A stretch of DNA of 46,862 nt, taken from Bacteroidales bacterium UBA5536 (GTDB lineage: Bacteria; Bacteroidota; Bacteroidia; Bacteroidales; F082). The notes under the pieces are model-generated. The model ran no database searches. It saw only the letters and a program-made list of their open reading frames with translations, and was not told the origin of the DNA. Of the stretch, positions 24,464 to 33,355 are shown one piece after another. Within the stretch, counting starts at the first letter, position 1; every line of letters starts with the position of its first letter. The position numbers and the translations under genes are program-made. The stretch is taken from positions 1 through 46,862 of the forward strand of contig DINQ01000012.1 of assembly GCA_002426795.1 (NCBI GenBank), written 5' to 3'.

Positions 24464-25724
24464 ATGCCTTGACTACCAATTGCAGCGTGCTTCTGCTTTT
24501 CTGTTCGAGAAAGACAGTTTTGTTGGCGACCAGAGGCAACTCCTGTCCGGGGGTATAATGTCGGATGGTAATCAGTTGCAGTCCTTCGTTGAAGCGGACT
24601 TTATAGTTGGCATGAAGGGCTTCGAGTAGTGCATTTAATTTGTGCGGGTTCAGGTCGAAACAAACCGAAAGGCTCAGGGCAGAAGTCTGCATCACATTGA
24701 TATGGATGTGCAAGCGACTCAGTACCCCAAAAATGAAAGACAAGCTTTCTTCGTTCATAAAAGAGAAATCGCGCGAGCCAATGCTTACCAGCACCTGCTG
24801 ATCCTTCACAATGATAGAGGGTACATTTTGCTGTGATTCGTCAAACTGGTTAATCAGGGTGGGCGGTATTTCAGGATGCAGAAACGACCTGACCATCAAC
24901 GGGATGTTTTTGTTTTGCAGGGGCTTGATCGTTTTGGGATGAATCACCGTGGCGCCATAATAAGCCAGCTCGATGGCTTCGGCATAGGAAATATGGTCAA
25001 TTTTCCGTGTTTCGGCAAACCTTTTGGGGTCGGCATTGAGCAGACCTGGCACATCTTTCCAGATGGTGACTTCTTTGGCATTGAGGCAAAAGGCCAGGAT
25101 GGCGGCTGTATAATCGGAGCCTTCGCGCCCCAAGGTAGTGGTGAAACCGTCTGTAGTTCTGCCAATAAATCCCTGGGTGAGAACCACATCGGCTTCAAGC
25201 TCATGGATGTGTGAGGCAATATTTTGTGTAGTCAGCTCCCAATCGATCTGGGCAGCTCTGTAATCGGCGCTGGTGGCAATGAGCGACCGGGCATCGATCA
25301 GGTGTGTGTAGATTTTTTGCTGATTCAGAAAATGGTAAACCATACAACTCGACAGCAATTCTCCAAAACTAACCGTTTGATCGTAATGAGCATCATAGGA
25401 TAGATCGGTGCGCTGCAGCTGGCTGATGAGTTGTTTCAATAAATCATTAATAGCATCAAATACAGGATGTTGGTCGTTGGAGAAAAGCTCTCTCGCAAGC
25501 GATATATGCGTATCAGCAACAGGCTGTATCACGTTTTCCATTGCACGACCCGACTGTTGTCTAGCCTCTGCCAGCACGGCTTCAAGGGCATTGGTCTGCT
25601 TGCCCAAAGCCGAAACAACTACCATCAGTTGTTCGCCTTTGAAAGCCTTTAATATGTTGGCCAGGTTGTGAAAAGCCTGCGCATCTTTGATGGAAGCACC
25701 GCCAAACTTGAAAACTTTCTGCAT
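24462..25724 (-). CDS. Aspartate kinase (monofunctional)
   Basis: A 420-residue aspartokinase, which phosphorylates aspartate at the start of the lysine/threonine/methionine pathway. The N-terminus 'MQKVFKFGGAS' has the KFGG substrate/ATP motif at residues 6-9, and 'TLGREGSDYTAAIL' is a variant of the family's GRGGSD motif. The C-terminal ~130 residues fit regulatory ACT domains. No homoserine dehydrogenase is fused. The frame remains open upstream to 26105, but that extension would overlap the divergent fbp gene and shows no homology. I use the ATG at 25724 because the signature starts at once and an exact TAnnTTTG box lies just before it. Confidence 0.92.
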   Translation of the reverse strand: MQKVFKFGGASIKDAQAFHNLANILKAFKGEQLMVVVSALGKQTNALEAVLAEARQQSGRAMENVIQPVADTHISLARELFSNDQHPVFDAINDLLKQLISQLQRTDLSYDAHYDQTVSFGELLSSCMVYHFLNQQKIYTHLIDARSLIATSADYRAAQIDWELTTQNIASHIHELEADVVLTQGFIGRTTDGFTTTLGREGSDYTAAILAFCLNAKEVTIWKDVPGLLNADPKRFAETRKIDHISYAEAIELAYYGATVIHPKTIKPLQNKNIPLMVRSFLHPEIPPTLINQFDESQQNVPSIIVKDQQVLVSIGSRDFSFMNEESLSFIFGVLSRLHIHINVMQTSALSLSVCFDLNPHKLNALLEALHANYKVRFNEGLQLITIRHYTPGQELPLVANKTVFLEQKSRSTLQLVVKA

Positions 25725-25752
25725 GAGGGCGAATTTGTATTGAATATCAAGG

Positions 25753-25760
25753 CAAAAATA
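25753..25760 (-). promoter_or_regulatory. -7 promoter element for aspartate kinase
   Basis: Minus strand TATTTTTG, exact TAnnTTTG, about 29-36 bases before the ATG at 25724. It supports the short start. Confidence 0.55.
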
Positions 25761-25818
25761 ATACATTTGCCTATAAGCCACATCGGCCTGCCTATTGCAG
25801 CCAAAAGGAGAATTATTT

Positions 25819-25835
25819 ACCGGTATAAAACCGGT
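25819..25835. promoter_or_regulatory. Paired ACCGGT palindromes upstream of fbp
   Basis: ACCGGT, ATAAA, ACCGGT: two copies of a self-complementary 6-mer with a 5-base spacer, ending 24 bases before the fbp ATG. It could be an operator for a dimeric regulator or a small hairpin in the leader. No regulator can be assigned. Confidence 0.4.
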
Positions 25836-25859
25836 CAGTGAAACCGAAACAATCAATCT

Positions 25860-26903
25860 ATGAAAACGCTTGTCGAATTTATCTGGGAACAACAGGAACA
25901 CCTGAAATATGCCACGGGAGAGTTTTCCCGTTTGTTGAATGACATTGGAATTGCCGCAAAAATTGTGAACCGCGATGTAAACAGGGCTGGCCTGGCTGGT
26001 ATTCTGGGTTTCGAAGGTAGCGTCAATGTGCAGGGCGAAAGTCAGAAGAAGCTGGATGTGATGGCCAATAATGAGTTTATCAAAGCCCTGCGAAGCGGCA
26101 AACAATGCGCTGCTATTATTTCGGAGGAGAATGAAGATGTTGTGATTTTTGATGACGAAACCACCGAAAACGCCAAATATATCGTGGCACTCGATCCGTT
26201 GGATGGCTCTTCGAATATTGAAGTGAACGTGCCCATCGGAACCATCTTTGCCATCTACCGCCGCAAATCGGTGGGCAAGAAAGTGACCATGGAAGATGTG
26301 TTGCAGGCCGGTACGGAGTTGGTTTGTGGAGGTTACATCATTTATGGATCATCGACTATGCTCGTGTATACGACCGGACAGGGAGTGAATGGCTTTACCT
26401 ACGACCCAACCTGCGGGCTATTTGTGCTCTCGCACGAAAACATCAAAATTGCCGATACAGGCAATATCTATTCCATCAACGAAGCCAATTACATCTGGTT
26501 TGCCGAAGGTGTCAAGAAATATATCAAGTACTGCCAGGAGGATGATCCGGAGACTAACAGGCCCTATACAACCCGTTACATCGGTTCGCTGGTATCCGAT
26601 TTTCACCGCAATCTTTTGCGTGGAGGCATTTATATCTATCCGGGCACATTAAAAAATCCAAAAGGGAAACTGCGGTTGATGTACGAGTGTGTGCCTGTAG
26701 CATTTTTGGCTGAACAGGCCGGTGGCAAAGCATCGGATGGTTTTCATCGGATTCTGGATATCCAACCCGAGCATATTCATCAGCGCTCACCGTTGTTTAT
26801 TGGTTCGGTGCAAATGGTTGAGCGTGCCGAAGCATTGATGCGTGAGCACAGTGCCGATTTCTTCGAAAAGACTAATTATCAGGTGAAACTGGTAAATGAA
26901 TAA
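25860..26903 (+). CDS. fbp: Fructose-1,6-bisphosphatase, class I
   Basis: A 347-residue phosphatase that hydrolyses fructose-1,6-bisphosphate to fructose-6-phosphate in gluconeogenesis. The metal-binding signature 'DPLDGSSNIEVNVPIGT' is at about residues 110-126. 'ISEENEDV' upstream supplies further metal ligands, and 'KLRLMYECVPVAFLAEQAGG' near 267-286 is the conserved C-terminal active-site region. The length matches class I enzymes. It is divergent from aspartate kinase and convergent with the next gene, so it is probably transcribed alone. The paired ACCGGT element in its leader could regulate it. Confidence 0.95.
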   Translation: MKTLVEFIWEQQEHLKYATGEFSRLLNDIGIAAKIVNRDVNRAGLAGILGFEGSVNVQGESQKKLDVMANNEFIKALRSGKQCAAIISEENEDVVIFDDETTENAKYIVALDPLDGSSNIEVNVPIGTIFAIYRRKSVGKKVTMEDVLQAGTELVCGGYIIYGSSTMLVYTTGQGVNGFTYDPTCGLFVLSHENIKIADTGNIYSINEANYIWFAEGVKKYIKYCQEDDPETNRPYTTRYIGSLVSDFHRNLLRGGIYIYPGTLKNPKGKLRLMYECVPVAFLAEQAGGKASDGFHRILDIQPEHIHQRSPLFIGSVQMVERAEALMREHSADFFEKTNYQVKLVNE

Positions 26904-26926
26904 AAAAAGGGATCGAAATCTTATTG

Positions 26927-27760
26927 CTACCTGAACAAGAATCCGGTTTTGATACCCAATGAAAAGGCGAGCGGAAACGATTCGTCCATGACGGTATAGC
27001 TGTAATAATAGCCGCCTCCATTGTCGCCACTGGCAAGTCCATAGCCTACACCCACGTATAAATCGACCAGAAATGCATTGTCGACAATCCATTGTTTGCC
27101 CATGGTAAGTTGGATGGATCCTGTCATCAGCCTTTCGCGCTCTTTGTTAACGCCACCATAATAATAACCATATGGATCCATATAATCGTAATAGTAATTA
27201 ACATTACGGTTCAGGAAACCAACGGCAATTTCTGGCTTGATGTAGCTACCTTTGAGCAGGTGGGCATACCTCATGCCACGCAGGTAAAAATCAGGGTCTT
27301 TGATAAATTTGTAGCCAAACCGCACAAAAGCGCCGGTAGGATTTTCATCATTTTGATCAATGCCAAGACCAATAACACCCAAAGCGCCTTCAATACTTCT
27401 TCCTGGTTTGAGGCTGCGTTCGTAAGAAAATGTGGTATTTCCCGTCAATGGCGATAGAAAGTCAACCTTAAATGCATTTTTCTTGTTATCGACATAGTTT
27501 TTGGGGTCAGTCATTGTTTTTTCAAATGTCATCTCCTTGCCATCCTCAAAGATAACTTTTGCAATGGCATCTTTATCAACCACAAACAACAGATCGGATG
27601 GATAATCGGGCAAACTGTATTTTACTTCTTCCAATCCAATTTCTTTGACTTTGCATTTGATGATTTCGTCGTTTCTTTTCAGAATCATGTCTTGCGCAAA
27701 AACAGACTGTGCCACCAACAGGAAGCCAGCCAGGCTCAGTAAGAATGATGTTATTTTCAT
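26927..27760 (-). CDS. Hypothetical exported protein, probable outer-membrane beta-barrel
   Basis: A 277-residue protein with a clear signal peptide (residues 1-22, 'FLLVAQSVFAQ'). The next ~70 residues, 'MILKRNDEIIKCKVKEIG...' onward, resemble the small N-terminal domain found in many Bacteroidota exported proteins. The remaining ~180 residues alternate aromatic and small residues in short strands ('FVRFGYKFI', 'SIQLTMGKQWIV', 'LYVGVGYGLASG') and end in Arg after 'KTGFLF', consistent with a small beta-barrel. I know of no precise family. It has one of the best promoters in the window and is probably monocistronic. Confidence 0.75.
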   Translation of the reverse strand: MKITSFLLSLAGFLLVAQSVFAQDMILKRNDEIIKCKVKEIGLEEVKYSLPDYPSDLLFVVDKDAIAKVIFEDGKEMTFEKTMTDPKNYVDNKKNAFKVDFLSPLTGNTTFSYERSLKPGRSIEGALGVIGLGIDQNDENPTGAFVRFGYKFIKDPDFYLRGMRYAHLLKGSYIKPEIAVGFLNRNVNYYYDYMDPYGYYYGGVNKERERLMTGSIQLTMGKQWIVDNAFLVDLYVGVGYGLASGDNGGGYYYSYTVMDESFPLAFSLGIKTGFLFR

Positions 27761-27815
27761 GGTTTTGGTTTTGGATTGCGGTTAATCAGAACTCCGTATG
27801 ACGGATAAAGTGCTA

Positions 27816-27847
27816 CAAAGATAAGGCCAAAGTGAAGCCTAATCAAA
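27816..27847 (-). promoter_or_regulatory. Full Bacteroidota promoter for the beta-barrel-like gene
   Basis: On the minus strand TTTG (27847-27844), a 20-base spacer, then TATCTTTG (27823-27816). Both boxes match the consensus. The leader would be about 50 bases. Confidence 0.65.
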
Positions 27848-27893
27848 AAACTACAACATTAGTGCAAAAAAAGATTTCAATTCAGGTAAACAA

Positions 27894-28910
27894 TCAGGCC
27901 ATTTGTTCAAGCCTTCCCTTGTGATGGGCATTGGCGTGGACTTTTCCTTTTCGCAGCTCTTTTTGCACATTTTCGGGAAGATGAATCGTTTGCTGGCACT
28001 CTTCAGAGCAACATTTTTCGTATTGTGCGCTACATTCTTCACACTGGATAAAGAGCAGGTGGCAGGCATCATTTGCGCAATTTAGGTGCGTGTCGGCTGG
28101 CTTGCCGCATTGGTGGCATTTGGCAATCACATCATCAGTCACCCGCTCACCCATTCGGTCGTCGAAGACAAAGTTTTTGCCAATGAAATGACTTTCCAAA
28201 TGGCGTTGTTTTACCTGGTGTGCATAATTGATAACGCCACCTTTGAGCTGAAAAACATTTTTAAAGCCTTTGTTGCGCAGATAAGCCGAAAATTTTTCGC
28301 AACGAATACCACCAGTGCAATACAGCATGATGTTTTCGGGCTGTTTTTCCTGCAGCATGTCGACAATCACCGGAATAGACTCTTTGTAGGTATCAACATC
28401 CGGTAGAATGGCATTTTTGAAATGACCCACTTCGTGCTCATAATGGTTGCGCAGGTCGATCACCACCGTATTCGGAGCATTGAGTTTTTCGTTGTACGAC
28501 ACGGCATCAAGATGTTGCGCGGTGTCGTAGATGTCGAAACTACTGTTATCGAGGCCATCTGAAAGGATTTTGTATTTAACCAGGATTTTCAGTTTGTAGA
28601 ACGATTTTCCGTCATCTTCGATAGCCCGGTTGAGCAGCACTCCATGCATGGTCGTATCAGCCTGAATGTATTTTTCTAGTTCAGAAAAACGATGCTCAGG
28701 CACACTGATCTGGGCATTGATGCCCTCTTTGGCGACATAAATGCGGCCAAAAACCTGCATAGCCTCAAAGGCCAGATACAATCCATCCCTGAAAGCCTGT
28801 GGATCTTCAATTTCGATAAACTTGTAAAAGGACAAGGTGATACGCCGAAATGGCTCAGCGGCCAGTTGGGTTTTCAATATTTCCTTATCAATTTTGTTAT
28901 GAAGAATCAT
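27894..28910 (-). CDS. trhO: tRNA uridine-34 hydroxylase, rhodanese-related
   Basis: A 338-residue member of the YceA/TrhO family, known to make 5-hydroxyuridine at the wobble position of certain tRNAs using oxygen. An N-terminal acylphosphatase-like domain (~1-115) precedes a rhodanese domain whose active-site loop 'CTGGIRC' sits at residues 198-204. The C-terminal part has many Cys/His residues ('CHQCGKPADTHLNC', 'CEEC', 'CCSEEC'), likely a zinc-binding module. The frame is open upstream to 28964, but I choose the ATG at 28910: homology starts there and an exact TAnnTTTG box lies between the two. It is divergent from mfd. Confidence 0.9.
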   Translation of the reverse strand: MILHNKIDKEILKTQLAAEPFRRITLSFYKFIEIEDPQAFRDGLYLAFEAMQVFGRIYVAKEGINAQISVPEHRFSELEKYIQADTTMHGVLLNRAIEDDGKSFYKLKILVKYKILSDGLDNSSFDIYDTAQHLDAVSYNEKLNAPNTVVIDLRNHYEHEVGHFKNAILPDVDTYKESIPVIVDMLQEKQPENIMLYCTGGIRCEKFSAYLRNKGFKNVFQLKGGVINYAHQVKQRHLESHFIGKNFVFDDRMGERVTDDVIAKCHQCGKPADTHLNCANDACHLLFIQCEECSAQYEKCCSEECQQTIHLPENVQKELRKGKVHANAHHKGRLEQMA

Positions 28911-28927
28911 TCTAAATAAAATTTTGG

Positions 28928-28935
28928 CAAAAGTA
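28928..28935 (-). promoter_or_regulatory. -7 promoter element for trhO
   Basis: Minus strand TACTTTTG, exact TAnnTTTG, ending 18 bases before the ATG at 28910 and downstream of the alternative start at 28964. Confidence 0.5.
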
Positions 28936-28996
28936 ATTTTTTTTACTTGAATCCTATCCGCCATATTGAAGCAGACATTTACGAAGTGATTTTGAT

Positions 28997-29004
28997 TAAT
29001 TTTG
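28997..29004 (+). promoter_or_regulatory. Candidate -7 promoter element at the mfd start
   Basis: TAATTTTG matches TAnnTTTG exactly but overlaps the TTG at 29002 that would be the first possible start codon of mfd. If this is the promoter, translation must begin further on, for example at the TTG at 29020. Confidence 0.4.
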
Positions 29005-32000
29005 CGCCAAATTCAGGTTTTGAATCCACATCCATCTGTATTATTTGGTAAGAACAGGCTTTTTCACGAGCTGCTGCAGCGATTGCAAAAGCAAGAGAGT
29101 CTGCTGTTGACGAACCTTGTTGGATCGGCACGTCCGTTTGCTGTAAACCATGTTTTTTCCGAACTGGGTGGTCAGCATCTGGTGGTGTGTGCCGACAAGG
29201 AAACAGCAGCCTATTTTTACAACGACCTGGAAAACCTGTTGGGAGAACGCGATTTCGACTACAACAAAAAACAGGTGCTTTTTTATCCCACTTCCTACAA
29301 ACGACCCTACGAGCCCGAAAAGCCTGATAATACGTATATTCTATCGCGAACAGAGGTGCTCGGACGTCTGTCGGTGAGTGAGCGCAAAACCATCATCGTG
29401 AGTTATCCCGAAGCATTGAGCGAGAAGGTTTTTACACGCAGGCTCCTTTCGAAAAACACCTTTAAGCTCAAGACAGGCGAGCGTATTTCGCTTGATTTTC
29501 TGGCTGATCTGCTGCTGGAGTACAACTTCGAGCGGGTTGATTTTGTGGTGGAGCCAGGACAGTTTTCTATCCGTGGAGGAATCGTCGATGTGTTTTCATT
29601 TTCGAATGATCACCCTTACCGTATTGAGTTTTTTGGCGATGAGGTGGAGTCGATCCGCAGCTTCGATCCGGTTTCGCAGCGTTCTGTACAGGTGCTCAAC
29701 AAAATTTTCCTGCTGCCCAATATGCAGGAACGCATGATGCTCGAAGAACGGGAGAGTATATTGCAATACCTGCCTAAGAATACCCTGATTTGGGCCGAAG
29801 AAGCCCAGTCGATCGAAGAAAGAATCAATCTGGAGTATACCAAGGCTGTGGCTGCTTTTGAGAAGCTTCAAACCGACGAGGCGATATCGGCACCCGGTAA
29901 ACTTTTTGCCAAAGGCCAACAAATGGTTGCATTGTTACTGGAACGACCGACAGTCGAGTTTGGCAGAACCACCATTTTGGGTGCCGAAGCCGAACTGGCT
30001 TTTCATACCAATCCGCAACCTTCCTTCAACAAGAATTTTGATCTGCTGCTCGAAAACTTACGCAAGCACAAAGAAGAAGGCAAAAAAACTTTTGTTTTTT
30101 CGGAGAGCAGCAAACAGCTCGAGCGCATCGAGACCATTTTGCGTGATCTGCAACACAAAATCCCCGAAGATGAGCAGGCCACATTTATCCCTGTTTACCA
30201 CAGTTTGCATGGTGGATTTACCGACGAACAGCAAAACATTGCCTGCTATACCGATCATCAGATTTTTGAACGCTATCACCGATTCAGGCTGCGCGAGAGT
30301 TTTGCGAGCAAGGAAGCCATCACGATAAAGGAATTATACGACTTGAAGCCAGGCGATTTTGTGGCGCACATCGATCATGGTATTGGCCGCTTCGATGGTC
30401 TGGAGATGATTGATAACAATGGCAAACGGCAGGAAGCCATCCGGTTGTTGTACAAAAATGACGACATCCTCTATGTGAGCATCCATTCTTTGCACCGCAT
30501 TGCCAAATATTCTGGCAAGGACGGGGCAGAGCCAACACTCAGCAAGCTGGGTTCGAATGTTTGGAACAAACTCAAAAACAAGACCAAAGGCAAGGTAAAA
30601 GATATTGCCCGTGAACTGATCAGGCTGTATGCCGAACGAAAAGCGGCAGAAGGTTTTCGTTTTTTACCTGACACCTATCTGCAAAATGAGCTGGAAGCCT
30701 CCTTTATCTATGAGGACACACCAGACCAGCTCAAGGCTACGGTGGATGTAAAAAACGATATGGAATCGGCTTCGCCCATGGATCGGCTGGTGTGTGGCGA
30801 TGTGGGTTTTGGCAAGACAGAAATTGCTATCAGGGCAGCATTTAAGGCGGCCACCGATTCAAAACAGGTGGCAGTACTGGTGCCAACAACCATTTTGGCA
30901 TTGCAGCACTTCAAGACATTCAGCGAGCGATTGAGCGGCTTTCCGGTTGAAATCGATTATTTGAACCGGTTTAAATCAGCTGCCCAGCAGAAGGAAACCC
31001 TCGAAAAACTGAAAAAGGGACAGGTAGATATCCTGATTGGAACCCATCGCCTGATCAGCAAGGATGTCGAGTTTAAGGATCTGGGCCTGTTGATTGTGGA
31101 CGAAGAGCAGAAGTTTGGGGTGTCGGCCAAGGAAAAACTCAAACAGATCAAGGCCAATGTCGACACACTTACCCTAACGGCAACGCCTATTCCACGTACA
31201 CTACAGTTTTCGATGATGGGTGCACGCGACCTGAGTATCATCAACACACCACCACAAAACAGATACCCGGTTCAAACGGAAATACGTTCGTTTGACGAGA
31301 CTGTGATCCGAGATGCCATTCAGTATGAGCTGGCGCGCAACGGGCAGGTGTTTTTTGTGCACAACCGTGTGCAGAATATTCTTGATGTACGCGATATGCT
31401 GTTGCGTTTTGTGCCCGGCCTGAGTATTGGTGTGGCGCATGGGCAGCTCGAAGGCCATCAGCTCGAGAAGGTGATGCTCGGTTTTATCGAAGGACAATAC
31501 GACGTGCTGCTCGCCACCACCATTATCGAATCGGGTTTGGACATCAGCAATGCCAATACCATTATCATCAACGATGCACACCATTACGGACTGAGCGATT
31601 TGCACCAGCTGCGCGGCAGGGTAGGGCGGACAAACAAAAAAGCATTTTGTTATTTGTTGGCGCCTCCATTGGCCAGTCTGACCAGCGAGGCACAAAAACG
31701 CCTGCGTGCGCTCGAAGAATTCGCCGACCTCGGCAGTGGGTTCAACATCGCCCTGCGCGACCTCGATATCCGTGGTGCAGGCAATCTGTTGGGCGGCGAA
31801 CAAAGTGGTTTTATCAACGACATAGGTTTTGAAACCTTCCACAAAATCCTCGACGAGGCCATCCTCGAACTCAAAGAAACGGAGTTTAAAGACATTTTCC
31901 CGCAGGCCGAGCAGAAGACTTTCGTGCGCGAATGTGTGATCGAGTCAGACCTGGAGATTCTGTTGCCTGCTGAGTATATCGACTCGTCCAAGGAACGCAT

Positions 32001-32385
32001 CAGTTTGTATACCGAACTCGACAACATCCAGACCGAAGAAGGAATCGATCAGTTCGTGGAAAAACTGATCGACCGTTTTGGACCAGTGCCCCGGCAGGCA
32101 AACGACCTGCTCAATACCGTGCGCCTGCGTTGGTTGGGCGCAAAGCTGGGATTTGAGAAGATTGTGCTTCGCAATAAGATGCTTACGGCTTACTTTGTGA
32201 GCGACCAGGAATCTGCATATTTCCAGTCGGCACATTTCATGAATATCCTCCGATTTGCGCAAAACAACCCCAAACGCTGTCGCCTCAAGGAAACTTCAAG
32301 CAAGTTGATTTTGCAAATCGTCAACGTGCCTACAGTCCTCAAGGCGCTCGAAACCATCAAAGAAATCGCAGCTTTCGAAAATTAA
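29002..32385 (+). CDS. mfd: Transcription-repair coupling factor
   Basis: A ~1120-residue ATP-dependent translocase that removes RNA polymerase stalled at DNA lesions and recruits UvrA. Numbered from 29002: UvrB-like N-terminal modules (~1-300, 'GGIVDVFSFSNDHPYRIEFF'), the RNA-polymerase-interacting CarD-like domain (~448-510, 'LKPGDFVAHIDHGIGRF'), the motor with Walker A 'GDVGFGKTE' (~599), 'DEEQKFGV' (~700), 'TATPIPRTL' and 'QLRGRVGR', and a C-terminal TRCF domain (~979-1090). No ATG is available in frame near the 5' end: after an in-frame TGA at 28993 the only usual candidates are TTG at 29002 and TTG at 29020, so the exact start is uncertain. It is divergent from trhO, sharing a ~90-bp gap. 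Confidence 0.94.
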   Translation: MRQIQVLNPHPSVLFGKNRLFHELLQRLQKQESLLLTNLVGSARPFAVNHVFSELGGQHLVVCADKETAAYFYNDLENLLGERDFDYNKKQVLFYPTSYKRPYEPEKPDNTYILSRTEVLGRLSVSERKTIIVSYPEALSEKVFTRRLLSKNTFKLKTGERISLDFLADLLLEYNFERVDFVVEPGQFSIRGGIVDVFSFSNDHPYRIEFFGDEVESIRSFDPVSQRSVQVLNKIFLLPNMQERMMLEERESILQYLPKNTLIWAEEAQSIEERINLEYTKAVAAFEKLQTDEAISAPGKLFAKGQQMVALLLERPTVEFGRTTILGAEAELAFHTNPQPSFNKNFDLLLENLRKHKEEGKKTFVFSESSKQLERIETILRDLQHKIPEDEQATFIPVYHSLHGGFTDEQQNIACYTDHQIFERYHRFRLRESFASKEAITIKELYDLKPGDFVAHIDHGIGRFDGLEMIDNNGKRQEAIRLLYKNDDILYVSIHSLHRIAKYSGKDGAEPTLSKLGSNVWNKLKNKTKGKVKDIARELIRLYAERKAAEGFRFLPDTYLQNELEASFIYEDTPDQLKATVDVKNDMESASPMDRLVCGDVGFGKTEIAIRAAFKAATDSKQVAVLVPTTILALQHFKTFSERLSGFPVEIDYLNRFKSAAQQKETLEKLKKGQVDILIGTHRLISKDVEFKDLGLLIVDEEQKFGVSAKEKLKQIKANVDTLTLTATPIPRTLQFSMMGARDLSIINTPPQNRYPVQTEIRSFDETVIRDAIQYELARNGQVFFVHNRVQNILDVRDMLLRFVPGLSIGVAHGQLEGHQLEKVMLGFIEGQYDVLLATTIIESGLDISNANTIIINDAHHYGLSDLHQLRGRVGRTNKKAFCYLLAPPLASLTSEAQKRLRALEEFADLGSGFNIALRDLDIRGAGNLLGGEQSGFINDIGFETFHKILDEAILELKETEFKDIFPQAEQKTFVRECVIESDLEILLPAEYIDSSKERISLYTELDNIQTEEGIDQFVEKLIDRFGPVPRQANDLLNTVRLRWLGAKLGFEKIVLRNKMLTAYFVSDQESAYFQSAHFMNILRFAQNNPKRCRLKETSSKLILQIVNVPTVLKALETIKEIAAFEN

Positions 32386-32471
32386 TTTTATTCCTGCTTA
32401 TCATTGATTTACGGTAAGATAGGTGCGTTATTCAACGTGCGTCAGCAATTTTTGTTTAATTTATTTATATA

Positions 32472-33278
32472 ATGATTAAACAAAAAACGAATATCAACTG
32501 TTTATTGCATGAGTTAACACAAACATACACACTCATGAAAATAAATGGAACATTGCTTCAGGCCGACAATATGAAGGTTTTTAACCTAAACGGAAAGACA
32601 AACGGAAACGGACACCATGCCGCATGGGAAGAAGCAGAACTGATTGGAGATGATCATGGCTCAGCCAACCTGAATACACCACTAAGAGAAGATGCCTTTC
32701 GCATGAGCGAAGAGGAGAAAATGCTTGTGATCGAAGAGCATTTTGAGCAAATCATGAATACCCTTGGGCTCGACCTGACCGACGACAGCCTGAAAGGTAC
32801 GCCACACCGCGTAGCCAAGATGTTCGTGCAGGAAATCTTTCATGGACTCAATCCTGAAAACAAACCACGCATGTCAGTTTTCGATAACAAATTCCGCTAC
32901 GGACAAATGCTGGTCGAAAAAAACATCAAGGTGCAATCTACTTGCGAGCACCACTTTCTGCCAATTTTTGGTAAGGCACACATTGCGTACATCTCGAGTG
33001 GCACAGTGATAGGTCTCTCGAAATTGAACCGCATAGTAGATTATTATTCACGTCGCCCTCAGGTGCAGGAAAGACTCACTGTGCAGATTGTGGATGAACT
33101 GAAAAAGGTGCTCAAAACAGAAGATGTAGCGCTCGTGATCGAAGCTCACCACATGTGCGTAGCTTCACGAGGCATACAGGATGATGGTAGCACTACCGTA
33201 ACAGCCGAATATAGCGGTGCATTCAAAAACGAAAAAACGAAGGAAGAATTTCTTACCTATATTGGAATGAAGCTCTAA
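32472..33278 (+). CDS. folE: GTP cyclohydrolase I
   Basis: Converts GTP to 7,8-dihydroneopterin triphosphate, the first step of folate and pterin synthesis. Zinc ligands are visible as Cys158 and His161 in 'CEHHF' and Cys229 in 'HHMC', with the spacing (71 residues) of the family. 'GTPHRVAKMF' and 'GLSKLNRIVDYYSRRPQVQERLT' are also characteristic. From the ATG at 32472 the protein is 268 residues, with ~78 residues of low-complexity N-terminus ('NGKTNGNGHH') before the family core. Starts at 32535 or 32574 are possible. A near-consensus -7 box, AATTTTTG (32447-32454), fits the longest form. A perfect palindrome follows the stop. Confidence 0.92.
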   Translation: MIKQKTNINCLLHELTQTYTLMKINGTLLQADNMKVFNLNGKTNGNGHHAAWEEAELIGDDHGSANLNTPLREDAFRMSEEEKMLVIEEHFEQIMNTLGLDLTDDSLKGTPHRVAKMFVQEIFHGLNPENKPRMSVFDNKFRYGQMLVEKNIKVQSTCEHHFLPIFGKAHIAYISSGTVIGLSKLNRIVDYYSRRPQVQERLTVQIVDELKKVLKTEDVALVIEAHHMCVASRGIQDDGSTTVTAEYSGAFKNEKTKEEFLTYIGMKL

Positions 33279-33279
33279 C

Positions 33280-33355
33280 GAAGCCCGGGCTTCCGACTAC
33301 TGCCAACTTACTAAAACGACCATATTCCCGGTTAAATCGAAAGATTTTTCCGGGA
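33280..33355 (+). other. Palindrome and GAAA-loop hairpin after folE
   Basis: GAAGCCCGGGCTTC at 33280-33293 is a perfect 14-bp palindrome one base after the folE stop. A second hairpin at 33326-33355 has outer pairing TCCCGG/CCGGGA and inner AAATC/GATTT closed by a GAAA tetraloop. Neither is followed by a clear T run, so a terminator role is only possible. Confidence 0.45.

Noticed and set aside
24462..26105. Long aspartate kinase frame starting at 26105
   Set aside because: The extra 127 residues run antisense through the fbp gene, show no homology, and lie upstream of the promoter box. The start is placed at 25724.
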